Assembly: GCA_023420415.1 (NCBI GenBank)
Contig: JAEZWF010000034.1
Span: 1-47,817, forward strand
Origin: Actinomycetes bacterium
Lineage (GTDB): Bacteria; Actinomycetota; Actinomycetes; Actinomycetales; Dermatophilaceae
Reading direction: 5' to 3'
DNA length: 47,817 nucleotides
Part shown: piece by piece, positions 1-7,651 of the stretch
Layout of the letters: each line of letters starts with the position of its first letter
How positions within the stretch are numbered: the first letter of the stretch is position 1
Notes under the pieces: model-generated
What the model was told of the DNA's origin: nothing
Seen by the model: the letters and a program-made list of their open reading frames with translations, nothing else
Database searches by the model: none
Position numbers and translations under genes: made by a program

Positions 1-9
1 ACCTCAGAG

Positions 10-684
10 ATGTCCCTTGTGTTCGGTCGAATCGTTGCCTCAAGAACTCCGATTCTCCCGCTACACAAGGGCATTCTCGTTTACGGCGCGCTCACCAGAC
101 CAAGTTCATCGGTGGATCCGGGCTTAGGCGGACGCCTCACCTTTCAACAGGAGCTCGGCCTTCCCTTTGCGCAGGAGGTGACTTCAAGCCTTCAGCAGTT
201 CGGTCTGCCCAATGAGGACACCGCGACGGTCGAGCGCGCCTATCCCAAACTCCCCAAGTTCCCAGCCGATCTTCCGCCTACTGCGGCTCTCGGACTCGAT
301 GACCTCGTAGTGGGGGTAGGCATATACCTGGCCGGTGCCCTTACGGACGCCGCTATCGGCGCAGTCGTTGCCGAGCTCTTCGAGCGCCGGATTCAGCCGG
401 CCATTACTGCGCTTTGGGACCGAGCTGGCCTGTCAAGCCATCGTCCAAGGACGACGCGCGTTCTGCTGGACCATTGGTTTGACGGTTCCGGCGTGCTGGT
501 CCGACTCGAGGTCATATCCTCAGCCGATGATGAAGCCGCCCCCACAACAGAGGACTTGCGCGCGTGCTTGAAGACAGCGGCAGAGTGGATTAGCAAGGAA
601 CCGCCAACTCACCGTGTGCTGACGTTCAAAGTTGTCAAGGGCGAGCTTCAGGGGAGCCCGCGACTCTCAGAGCCGATCTCTTGA
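10..684 (+). CDS. Hypothetical protein, one hydrophobic helix
   Basis: The 224-residue product was not recognised. The frame opens with an ATG ten bases into the window, so an earlier start outside the window cannot be excluded. A hydrophobic, glycine- and alanine-rich stretch at about residues 96-120 could be a membrane helix or a buried helix; polar sequence lies on both sides. The last third alternates charged and hydrophobic residues as in a soluble alpha/beta fold. It precedes the graspetide genes on the same strand with a gap of about 160 bases, so a functional link is possible but not shown. Codon use is less GC-biased than in the core genes to the right, in keeping with island cargo. 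Confidence 0.5.
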   Translation: MSLVFGRIVASRTPILPLHKGILVYGALTRPSSSVDPGLGGRLTFQQELGLPFAQEVTSSLQQFGLPNEDTATVERAYPKLPKFPADLPPTAALGLDDLVVGVGIYLAGALTDAAIGAVVAELFERRIQPAITALWDRAGLSSHRPRTTRVLLDHWFDGSGVLVRLEVISSADDEAAPTTEDLRACLKTAAEWISKEPPTHRVLTFKVVKGELQGSPRLSEPIS

Positions 685-844
685 TCACTGTGCCAACACA
701 AGCCATGTCGGGCGTCGCCCTTCGGCGCGAGTTGCTACCTACGTCTCCCCAGCCTGATTGGCTGACCACATGCGAGCGCACTCGACTGCGACACCCTGGA
801 AGACCCTAACGATCAACTGTCGATACGAAAGGCAACCAACGACC

Positions 845-1036
845 ATGACAATGATGCGGCGCCTGGCAATAGCGCGCGAACCGAGCGGTCGCCAGCCTGA
901 AGTCCGTTACGACCCAGAGCAGAGGATTTCCCTCGTCCTCGAGGAAGGCACATGGGTAGCGAGCTACAAATCCGCAAGCATGCCCGAAACCAAGAAGGCC
1001 GATATGGAGACCGGCGAGGATCAGAAGGGACAGTGA
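845..1036 (+). CDS. tgmA: Candidate graspetide precursor peptide (ATP-grasp-modified RiPP)
   Basis: This short gene lies directly before, and overlaps by GTGA, an ATP-grasp peptide ligase. From the ATG at 845 the product has 63 residues. The middle holds RYDPEQRISLV, like the tyrosine-Asp-Pro and Gln signature I recall for actinobacterial ATP-grasp target peptides. The tail from about residue 38 is rich in Ser, Thr and Lys (acceptors) and Asp and Glu (donors), ending MPETKKADMETGEDQKGQ, which suits side-chain ester or amide cross-links made by the ligase. The start is uncertain: an AAAGG sequence lies 12 bases before 845, while an in-frame ATG at 770 or TTG at 758 would add 25 or 29 residues. 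The family assignment rests on motif and context, not on a search. Confidence 0.62.
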   Translation: MTMMRRLAIAREPSGRQPEVRYDPEQRISLVLEEGTWVASYKSASMPETKKADMETGEDQKGQ

Positions 1037-1989
1037 GTGCCAAGCACCGCCGCCACCTTGATCCCCGAGCAAACGAGGGCGCACTACGGCGGATCTTGAT
1101 GCTCACCAATGATCATGATTACGCCGCCGACAGGATCGTTCATCTGCTTCACGAAGGCGGACACCAGGTTGACCGTTGGCATCTCGACCCCCAGGCGATG
1201 GGGCCGCTCTCGATCGACTGGCGCAGCAGTGATGAGCCGGCCTCAGCCGACTACGACTCGATATGGCTGCGCCAGTTTCTTCCCGAGGCAACGACCGCCC
1301 AGACCATCTACGAGGTCGACGACACCCTTGTATCCCGTGAGCAGTGGCGGACATGGCTGACCGATCTCGCCGAATGCAGCCGACCCCGTTGGATGAACCC
1401 GTTGTGGGCATCCCGTCGAGCTGAAAACAAGCTAATCCAGCTCAGGCAAGCGGGGGCGGTTGGACTCCCCGTACCCGCCACTGTCGTCACCAACTCGCGT
1501 CAGACAGCGATCGAACACGCCCGGGTCCATGGGCCCTGCGTCGTCAAGACCGTGGCGAGCGCCTTTAACGCCTTCTCAGACTCCTCGTTCGTATTCACTC
1601 GCCCCCTCGCCGACGCGCTCGCCGCAGGAGACGCCGACTGGAAATCGCAGCCCTTGGTCATTCAGCAGCGCATCGATCCGTGCATCGATGTGCGCGTCAT
1701 CGTGGTCGACCGCTTCACCGCCGCCGCGCGCACCAGCCTCGACGGCGTCGACTGGCGCACCCGATCCCGCGAGGCTGTATGGGTTCCTCATGAGCTCGAC
1801 GCCTCAACCCGGGAGGCGTGCATCGCCCTCGTCGAACGGATGGGCCTCGTCTACGGGGCCATCGACTTCGCCTTCGACGGGACTCACCACTGGTTCCTTG
1901 AATGCAACCAAGCCGGCGAGTTCGCCTTCATCGACACTCCGCTTGAGCTCGGTGTGGCGCCGGCTATAGCAACCTGGCTCGCATCATGA
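1033..1989 (+). CDS. tgmB: ATP-grasp ribosomal peptide maturase (graspetide synthetase)
   Basis: This is a 318-residue ATP-grasp ligase that would activate Asp/Glu side chains of the precursor as acyl phosphates and join them to Ser/Thr/Lys side chains. The GTG start at 1033 overlaps the precursor stop and has AGAAGGGA just before it. The N-terminal domain opens RILMLTNDHDYAADR, as in this peptide-ligase family. The ATP-binding part has VVKTVASAF (nucleotide lysine), then LVIQQRI and DVRVIVVD, and ends with AIDFAF and LECNQAGEF, which carry the Asp, Glu and Asn that bind magnesium. Length fits the family. An in-frame ATG at 952 would read through the precursor and is unlikely. No partner methyltransferase (tgmC-type) follows. 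Confidence 0.8.
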   Translation: MSAKHRRHLDPRANEGALRRILMLTNDHDYAADRIVHLLHEGGHQVDRWHLDPQAMGPLSIDWRSSDEPASADYDSIWLRQFLPEATTAQTIYEVDDTLVSREQWRTWLTDLAECSRPRWMNPLWASRRAENKLIQLRQAGAVGLPVPATVVTNSRQTAIEHARVHGPCVVKTVASAFNAFSDSSFVFTRPLADALAAGDADWKSQPLVIQQRIDPCIDVRVIVVDRFTAAARTSLDGVDWRTRSREAVWVPHELDASTREACIALVERMGLVYGAIDFAFDGTHHWFLECNQAGEFAFIDTPLELGVAPAIATWLAS

Positions 1990-2154
1990 GCAAGCAGCGG
2001 AGTCGGCTTTGGTCCGATGAGACCGCGCGTGGAGGGTCGCGCTCAGCGCCGCCTGGATGGGTTGGTGGTTGGCTTGGGCCACTGAGGTCCAGGGCGACCC
2101 AAGCTCGCCCCCTCAGCGCCAGCAGAGTTGGGAATCCGGAGCGGCGCGTTAGCG

Positions 2155-2769
2155 ATGCTTGAAGAGTTTCGGCGGAAGACGTCAAACCTGCTTAGGTCGT
2201 GGGCCAAGAAGGTGGGCCGAGGCCTACGGTGGTCACGCCAGCATTGCGCCGCTGCCCTGAAGGGCCTCTACCTGCTGCTCCGCCCTTCGTTGCTCCTCGC
2301 GCTCGCAATTAACCGCGCGATCCACGACCAAGACCCTCAGTCCCTCCCGCGGTCTGGAAGCACGGCCAACCTTGAGGCGGCCAGTGTCCTCTATCAGACC
2401 GAGGTGGCCCGCGTGACTGGACTGACAACGAAGGCCGCTGGCGCTGTGGCGGCTCAGGCGCTCATCGCAGCCGCCCTTTTCACGATCCCCCGACCAGCAG
2501 GTTCCCAAAAGGCCGCGCTTCTTGCGTGTCTCATCTACCTAGGCTTCGCGTTGACGGCGGCGGTGGCGACCCAGCTGCCGCGTCAGGTATTCGCAATCGG
2601 CGTTACGGACGTTGAGAGCGATGACCCCGCGCGAGCAATGCTTGACGCGGTGCTCCTCAACCGTCCGCTCGCCAGCAGGGTTGCGAACCTTGTCACGGCG
2701 AGCGTGTGCGACACCGCGCGAGCGCTATTTGCATTTCTTCTCGCGCTCGCCATCGGACTGCTGTCGTAG
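2155..2769 (+). CDS. Hypothetical multi-pass membrane protein
   Basis: The 204-residue product was not recognised. The first 40 residues are basic (many Arg and Lys), then a hydrophobic stretch near residues 42-58 is followed by a polar loop. Two adjacent hydrophobic segments lie at about 97-145 and a last one ends the protein, so three or four membrane helices with the basic end in the cytoplasm are likely. It follows the graspetide ligase by 165 bases on the same strand. It could export or protect against the peptide, or be unrelated; no ATPase or transporter motif is visible. The start is uncertain: a TTG at 2128 would add nine residues and no strong ribosome site is visible for either. 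Confidence 0.5.
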   Translation: MLEEFRRKTSNLLRSWAKKVGRGLRWSRQHCAAALKGLYLLLRPSLLLALAINRAIHDQDPQSLPRSGSTANLEAASVLYQTEVARVTGLTTKAAGAVAAQALIAAALFTIPRPAGSQKAALLACLIYLGFALTAAVATQLPRQVFAIGVTDVESDDPARAMLDAVLLNRPLASRVANLVTASVCDTARALFAFLLALAIGLLS

Positions 2770-3149
2770 TGGGTGTCGATTCTCGTGGCTGCCCCCTACA
2801 AAAAGATTGCCATCCGAGGTCTGTGCGAGGCTTGCCGACAGAGTGGGCAGACTCGAACAACGTCCCGCAATGGCATTGACGCCAAACCGGCCCCGCCCAC
2901 GCTGCGGGCAACAGCCGCGCCGAGACAAGGCCCGTTCAGCAGCCACGCCAACTCGCCGGTGGTGGGCTGTGTCCTAACGTCCGTCATCACACTGCCCCCT
3001 AAACCGTGTCTACCCGATCCGCTCGTACGGATAGCCGGGCGGTTCGGTACTCCACACGGGCTACACGGGCACAAATCCAGTCCCATCCGGGGAAATGCCG
3101 AGCAGGCCCTCAGTAGAGACTTTCTCGCGCACGGGACCTGGTGCACGAG
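2770..3149. other. Intergenic stretch with no gene seen
   Basis: This gap between two convergent genes has no open frame with protein-like composition on either strand. It shows no tRNA-like sequence, no copy of the 58-nt repeat and no copy of the 9-mer found in the core region. A strong terminator hairpin was not evident by eye. Confidence 0.5.
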
Positions 3150-4238
3150 TCAGTCTTGTTCAGACCCTGCACTCTTGGTCGCCGACTCCTGAGGCTGAAC
3201 AGGAAGCCGCCGGTGGACCCATACCTCACGCCGCTCAGCCTGGGTTTCCTCAACTGCCACCAGCTCATCCGCCCAGGCCGTTCTCGGCCCAACCGTTACA
3301 CCCTCCAGCGGAGAATCGTCGGGGTGATGGACTATCCATCTGGTGGCCTGAGTCGCCACTAGTCCGTTCACGAATGAAACCATCTCGTCCGCCCCACCTT
3401 CGGACTCCTGGTCTGGTAGGCCGAGTGAAGCTGCTTCGACAGTCCGGTCACGCAGTTGCAGAATTCGCTTCCGGTTGACCGGGATCCACACCACTCGTGC
3501 TGTTGCATGTCCGATCGGGCCGTTACCAGGCGACCACCAACACACCGGTTCATCGCTGGTAAGGACGGACGCCGCGACGGCATCGATTACAGACCACTCC
3601 ATGGAAGCTAACCGCTCACCTAGAGCTCCGAGCGCCAAACTGAGTCCCTCACGGATCGCCACTTCTTGGGACGGCACGAGCCGGGGCCGATTCGCGCCAA
3701 GCAAACCCTCACGGAAAGCCGCAACGTCCGCATCTGTCGCCGGGTCGCCGCGATCACTGAGCCAGTCTCGGATCATGTCATCTGTGACCGACTCGCCCAG
3801 GTGGACACGCAGTGCTTGCGTTCCCGTAGCCGCCAAGTCCTCGCGGAACCGGGGTCCACGGACGGTCTGGAGCGCGATGAAGTTAATGAGGTGGTACCAG
3901 TCGACTCTCGTGAGGTCCTTCAGGCCAGTAGTTACGAGCTTGTGGATGCCGGGGGCGGCCGTCGTCTCAAACTGGCTGAGATGTCGCTCGATCATTTCCG
4001 GGTCTACCGGCTGTCCGTCATTGTCAGCCAGGGTTTCTGGGTCCAAACGGTAGAAGCCGACCTCGGCACATGCCTTACGTACCGCTGTCACGAGACAGCA
4101 AGTGAGATCGTCTCGGTTGACGAGTGCGACTTGGCCCGCAGCGTTGGCAAAGTTTCGCAAGTACACCTGCGGGACGGTGTGATGACGTGGCGCCACCCGT
4201 GCAATGTTGTCAGAGCCAATGTCGACCGTCCTATGCAT
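3150..4238 (-). CDS. DUF4238 family protein
   Basis: The 362-residue product begins, after about 15 residues, with RHHTVPQVYLRNFA, the typical opening of DUF4238 proteins (a histidine-rich start followed by a Phe/Tyr-Leu-Arg-Asn-Phe turn). A segment near residues 110-130 with YHLINFIALQTVRGPRFRE matches the family's central helix. The biochemical role of DUF4238 is not established; such genes are often seen on mobile islands and in defence-gene neighbourhoods, which suits this location. It reads leftward and converges on the membrane-protein gene. The ATG has no clear ribosome site, so a slightly later start just before the histidine motif is possible. There are no membrane segments. Confidence 0.7.
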   Translation of the reverse strand: MHRTVDIGSDNIARVAPRHHTVPQVYLRNFANAAGQVALVNRDDLTCCLVTAVRKACAEVGFYRLDPETLADNDGQPVDPEMIERHLSQFETTAAPGIHKLVTTGLKDLTRVDWYHLINFIALQTVRGPRFREDLAATGTQALRVHLGESVTDDMIRDWLSDRGDPATDADVAAFREGLLGANRPRLVPSQEVAIREGLSLALGALGERLASMEWSVIDAVAASVLTSDEPVCWWSPGNGPIGHATARVVWIPVNRKRILQLRDRTVEAASLGLPDQESEGGADEMVSFVNGLVATQATRWIVHHPDDSPLEGVTVGPRTAWADELVAVEETQAERREVWVHRRLPVQPQESATKSAGSEQD

Positions 4239-4670
4239 TCATGCCGCTGAACAGGCATGCGGGCCACCGGGGTGCACCGCGCACGAGCTGCGTGCCGTCG
4301 GCTGAGCCTCGCCCCGGCCGCGCGTGCAGCTTGCTGGGCTAGCCACCTGAGTCCTACGGCAGCCTGTGGCCACGCGGTCGGCCTGGCCTTCACCACGGAT
4401 TGAGGGATGCCTCGGGGGAGGCAAGCCGATTGAACGAGCTCGAACGTCGAACCTCTCCGGAGAGACTCTCGCCGGCCGGATCCGTCCAGATCGGAAAGCC
4501 ACGTCGGTGTGATCTGACTCACGCTCTAGTTTTCGGTTGCCTATGGATGCTCCCGACAGCAGGCACCGAGAGCAGAACGCTGAACCCGCAAAGGGCGACG
4601 TTAGCGAGGTTCGCGATCTCAAATGCCGATTCATATATAGAAGGCACTGGAGTGATCCGGGAGGCACGGC
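4239..4670. other. Divergent intergenic region with an AT-rich promoter-like patch
   Basis: This gap separates the leftward DUF4238 gene from a rightward small gene. Several overlapping open frames exist on both strands, but none has convincing composition or a ribosome site. An unusually AT-rich CATATATAG at 4632-4640 lies about 30 bases before the next start codon and is a reasonable -10 region for it. No repeat or RNA gene was seen. Confidence 0.4.
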
Positions 4671-4970
4671 ATGGAGCAGATCATCTGGCCGTTGATGATG
4701 GCGGCGCTCATCGCAGTGTGCAATGCGCTGGGGACAGTCATCAGTTGCCGGTCGGATGAGAGGCGGCAGATGAAGGCGAATGAGTACGCCAGAGAGCTCA
4801 GAGCCGAGGGCTATCCGGACGCCGAGAAGCGAGCTGTGGCGTTATTCGAGGTCAGCTCGCCGAAGGCGCGGACAGTCCCCCACGTCGCCTTAACCCCATG
4901 GGCAAGGCTCCAGCGCCGCAGTGACGGCGAGGCAGTCACTGGCACCGAGGTAGGCGCCGCTAGGCGGTGA
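4671..4970 (+). CDS. Small protein with one N-terminal membrane helix
   Basis: The 99-residue product has a hydrophobic N-terminus at about residues 5-24 (WPLMMAALIAVCNALGTVI) and a soluble, charged remainder with KANEYARELRAEGYPDAEKRA, probably helical. A good ribosome site, GGGAGG, lies seven bases before the ATG, which makes this a more convincing gene than the overlapping frames. It was not recognised. The single helix suggests a membrane-anchored cytoplasmic protein. The composition is less GC-biased than the core genes and it sits alone in the island between a divergent DUF4238 gene and the integrase. Confidence 0.5.
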   Translation: MEQIIWPLMMAALIAVCNALGTVISCRSDERRQMKANEYARELRAEGYPDAEKRAVALFEVSSPKARTVPHVALTPWARLQRRSDGEAVTGTEVGAARR

Positions 4971-5318
4971 GAAACCCGGCACCCTCACCCTGCCCTCTCC
5001 GATCGCTGAGCCGCGACCCACGGCAAGTCGCCATGTTCAACGAGCTGGACCGTCTCATTTAGGGCGCGATCCCAAAGCCCGAATCGCTGCCTCGTGTTGA
5101 ACGGAGACTCGCCCGTCCCGATATGGGCGGTGCGTCATACCGCCGCCAAAGCAGCAGTTCCGTACAAGCGCGCGCCGCCGAAGCCATTCGGCCATTGGGC
5201 GAGTGCCTTGCGGGCTGCCATGTTGTGCAGTGAGCAGGCGGCGCCAACCGTGTGATGCCTCGCTCGCTGTCACGAGCGCTCCTGTAGACAACAGCAGCGC
5301 TTTGGGCCCGTCAAGCGG
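4971..5318. other. Intergenic stretch downstream of the integrase, no gene seen
   Basis: This gap lies between the small membrane gene and the end of the integrase. Short open frames on the minus strand have arginine- and alanine-rich, low-quality translations and no ribosome site, so none is called. I saw no copy of the tRNA-Lys end here, so it does not look like an attachment site. Confidence 0.45.
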
Positions 5319-6530
5319 TCACCCCTCAGATTCTCCCCAGATCGCGATGCCGACCTTCGTGGCGGCCTCGACCCGCATGGTGTCCATGACGTGTTGGTAG
5401 CGCGTCAGAAGTACGGCTTGGCTCCATCCCATAAGGCTCATGACGACGCGGCCGTCGACGCCCTGCGCCAGCAGAATGGTGGCGGCGGTGTGTCGGGCGT
5501 CGTGCAGTCTGGCGTCTCGTATGCCGGCCTGCGTGAGCAGCGTCTTCCAGGCACGGTGGTCGCTCCGCGGATCGGTGGGGGAGCCATCGGATCGAGGGAA
5601 GACGAGATCGAGGTCTTGCCACGCTGACCCAACCTTGAGGCGATCAGCAGCCTGAGCGCGGCGGTGCTCCAGGAGTTTGGGGACCATCTGTAGGGGTATC
5701 GCTAGGACCCTCCGCCCGGCCCCAGTCTTGGTGTCGTCGAAGTGCAGACCCCCGGAGTGGCGGCGGGAGCACTGAGCCGGTCGATGCTGCGGCGCGTCTT
5801 CGTCGCACCCGTGTTCCCATGGCCGGCGCTGAAGCTGACGGCGGACGGCAAGCGTACCGCCGTCCAGATCTACGTCTTCCCACCTGAGCGCGAGGGCCTC
5901 GCCTTGCCGAAGCCCAAGCGCCAGCGCCACCGCCCATCGTGCTGCGTTGCGTTCATTGTCGGCGACCGTCAACAGCCGCAGTACTTCCGGAACCGTTAGG
6001 GGTTGGACCTCCGAGTGTGTAACACGAGGGACCGTTGCGTATCGGCAGGGATTTGCGTTGACGAGTCCTCTGCGTACGGCAACGGTGAAGGCGGCGCGCA
6101 GGGTGCGGTGCAGGTTGCTAGCTGTTGTGGGACTGACGGTCGTGGCGACGTGGTCCAACAGGTCATCAATCTGTCGCACGGTGACCTCGCGCAGTTTGAC
6201 TTCCCGCAATTGCTGGCAATGGGTGCGGACAAGGGCGTCGTATGTTGTGAAGGTCCTGGGCTTGCGGCTGCGCTTGATAAGCACCAGCCACTCCTCGAGC
6301 CAGTCACCGAGGGTCTGACGACCGTTCGCGGCCGTGCGCTCAGAAGTGCTAACGCGCTGCCGTTCTAGGTCCGCGACGCGCTCAGTTAGCGCCGCTCTGG
6401 TGCGACCTCGGATGTGTTTGCGCACAGGCTTCCCGTTGTCATCGCGCCCCATGGTGACCCATCCATGCCAGGTCCCGGCGGAGTCCTTGTAGATCGAGGA
6501 GCGGCCGTTGGCGGTCCGGGTACGGGTCAC
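5319..6530 (-). CDS. Site-specific integrase (tyrosine recombinase)
   Basis: The 403-residue protein cuts and rejoins DNA at attachment sites, here most likely the 3' end of the adjacent tRNA-Lys. An arm-binding N-terminus (to about residue 60) precedes a core-binding domain (about 70-165) and a catalytic domain (about 178-395). The catalytic set is visible: Arg208 in ALGLRQGEAL, His343 and Arg346 in LHDARHTAA, Trp369 in MGWSQ and nucleophile Tyr378 in LLTRYQHVM. The enzyme appears complete. Its ATG overlaps the stop of the upstream excisionase-type gene by ATGA, so both are probably made from one mRNA. It resembles integrases of actinobacterial integrative elements and phages; which kind this is cannot be told here. 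Confidence 0.93.
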   Translation of the reverse strand: MTRTRTANGRSSIYKDSAGTWHGWVTMGRDDNGKPVRKHIRGRTRAALTERVADLERQRVSTSERTAANGRQTLGDWLEEWLVLIKRSRKPRTFTTYDALVRTHCQQLREVKLREVTVRQIDDLLDHVATTVSPTTASNLHRTLRAAFTVAVRRGLVNANPCRYATVPRVTHSEVQPLTVPEVLRLLTVADNERNAARWAVALALGLRQGEALALRWEDVDLDGGTLAVRRQLQRRPWEHGCDEDAPQHRPAQCSRRHSGGLHFDDTKTGAGRRVLAIPLQMVPKLLEHRRAQAADRLKVGSAWQDLDLVFPRSDGSPTDPRSDHRAWKTLLTQAGIRDARLHDARHTAATILLAQGVDGRVVMSLMGWSQAVLLTRYQHVMDTMRVEAATKVGIAIWGESEG

Positions 6531-6835
6531 GAGGCCACCTGACCGGCGGCATAGGCGCGCAGGTCATCGGGACGAAACAGCGTGCGCGTGCCGACCTTGA
6601 CATGGCGAAGTTGGGTGTCGGTGCGCAGCAAGCGGAACATGGTGGCCCTGGACACCCCCAGCCACTGTGCGGCGGCGGCGACGTCCAGGAGGTGGTCGTC
6701 GGCTGTCGGTGAGGTCAGCGACGCCAAGGCTTCCAGATCGGTCCGGATGGCGGCCTCGTGTTCAGCGATCAAGGCCAGCCTCGCCTCGATGCGTTCGGCG
6801 ATGAGCCGAACTTCCGACGAGGTCATCTCGGTCAT
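6527..6835 (-). CDS. Excisionase-type helix-turn-helix DNA-binding protein
   Basis: The 102-residue product has a helical, charged N-terminal half (about residues 1-48) and a C-terminal MerR-like/HTH_17 domain with LLDVAAAAQWLGVSRATMF, KVGTRTLFRPDDLRAY at about residues 50-97. Small proteins of this kind act as excisionases or recombination directionality factors and as regulators of the integrase. The ATG at 6835 was chosen because the sequence before it is arginine-rich and unlike a protein; an in-frame ATG at 6826 is an alternative. It overlaps the integrase start by ATGA, giving the order tRNA, excisionase, integrase. The attachment site and promoter should lie in the 220 bases up to the tRNA. 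Confidence 0.78.
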   Translation of the reverse strand: MTEMTSSEVRLIAERIEARLALIAEHEAAIRTDLEALASLTSPTADDHLLDVAAAAQWLGVSRATMFRLLRTDTQLRHVKVGTRTLFRPDDLRAYAAGQVAS

Positions 6836-7057
6836 GCCACCCAAAGCCCCGGGGGCGAGGCTGGTGGTCACCCCACGCTGCGGGAGAAGGCTTCGGCGAC
6901 TCGCTGAGACGCCCTGAACCGCGCAGCCTCCCAGAGTGTCCCTGCGGCTCAGCAAGTCGCTCAACTGCACCGGCAAATGCACCAAATCCAGTCTTCGGCC
7001 GTCCATCGTTCCTCTCATATCCCGACCGACAACCCGCTGACCTGCGCTGATGCATCG

Positions 7058-7130
7058 TGGGCCCCGTCGGATTCGAACCGACAACCTACGGATTAAAAGT
7101 CCGCAGCTCTGCCAATTGAGCTAGAGGCCC
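7058..7130 (-). tRNA. tRNA-Lys (anticodon UUU)
   Basis: Read on the minus strand, the 73 bases fold as a tRNA. The acceptor arms GGGCCTC and GGGGCCC pair with one wobble. The anticodon stem holds the loop CTTTTAA, giving anticodon TTT. The T arm is GTCGG, TTCGAAT, CCGAC. The discriminator base is A and CCA is not encoded. The integrase cluster begins at its 3' side, so the gene is the likely integration target and has been kept intact. Confidence 0.95.
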
Positions 7131-7228
7131 TGGCCGGCCACGCGGCATACCCGCGTCGTCGGACCGCGCCACAGCGTAACCAAGCCCGGCGCGCGGAACC
7201 CGGCCACCACCCCACCCGTTGCCCCCAC

Positions 7229-7567
7229 ATGAGCACCCTCACCTGTCCCAAGTGCGGATCCGAGATGCGCAACTACGAGCGCAACCAGGTCCACGTCGAC
7301 CAGTGCACCGGCTGTGGCGGCCTCTTCCTCGACCGCGGGGAGCTCGAGGCCCTCGTCGCGGCCGAGAACGCGTGGAGCGCCCAGCAGAGCCAGCCGCAGC
7401 AACAGCAGCAGTACCAGCAGGGCTACCAGCAGCAGGGACAGGGCCAGTGGCAGCAGCCGCCGGCGCAGGGTTACCCGGTGCAGCACCGCGCCACCTCCAA
7501 GGCGCCGTACGGCTACGGAGGCCAGGGCCGGCGCAAGTCGTCCTTCCTGGGCGACCTCTTCGGCTGA
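7229..7567 (+). CDS. TFIIB-type zinc-ribbon protein with Gln-rich tail
   Basis: The 112-residue product starts with a zinc ribbon: CPKCGSEM at residues 6-13 and QCTGCGGLFLDRGELE at about 26-41, the pattern of zf-TFIIB domain proteins, which bind one zinc through two Cys pairs. A Gln/Tyr/Gly-rich low-complexity stretch (about residues 53-85) and a basic end GRRKSSFLGDLFG follow. Family members are widespread in bacteria without an assigned role; a nucleic-acid or protein-binding role is only a guess. It is the first core gene to the right of the tRNA and has no obvious operon partner. Confidence 0.8.
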   Translation: MSTLTCPKCGSEMRNYERNQVHVDQCTGCGGLFLDRGELEALVAAENAWSAQQSQPQQQQQYQQGYQQQGQGQWQQPPAQGYPVQHRATSKAPYGYGGQGRRKSSFLGDLFG

Positions 7568-7651
7568 CCGAACGGCCGGAACGCAGGTCGCGTGGGTGAG
7601 CACGACGGATGACGCGTGCTCACCCACATGACTACTGGGACAATGGCACCG

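Larger units (their letters stand above)
1..7058. mobile_element. Right end of an integrated genomic island in tRNA-Lys (left end outside window)
   Basis: A tyrosine recombinase (5319-6530) and an overlapping excisionase-type gene (6527-6835) lie next to the 3' end of a tRNA-Lys gene (3' end at 7058), the standard arrangement for site-specific integration into a tRNA. Leftward the genes are cargo rather than housekeeping. Spacing is loose, gaps of 350-430 bases hold no gene, and the 9-mer GTATGCCGC that is frequent from 7.1 kb onward has no exact copy here. I searched by eye for a second copy of the tRNA 3' end to mark the other boundary and found none, so the left end probably lies beyond base 1. 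The exact boundary and the link of all cargo to one element are inference. Confidence 0.6.

Noticed and set aside
952..1032. Upstream ATG at 952 for the ATP-grasp ligase
   Set aside because: It would add 27 residues translated over the precursor gene and lacks a ribosome site, whereas GTG at 1033 has one and overlaps the precursor stop.
2770..3149. Possible tRNA-like end (GACTCGAAC near 2850) as the second attachment site
   Set aside because: It does not match the tRNA-Lys 3' end beyond a few bases and no tRNA fold is possible.
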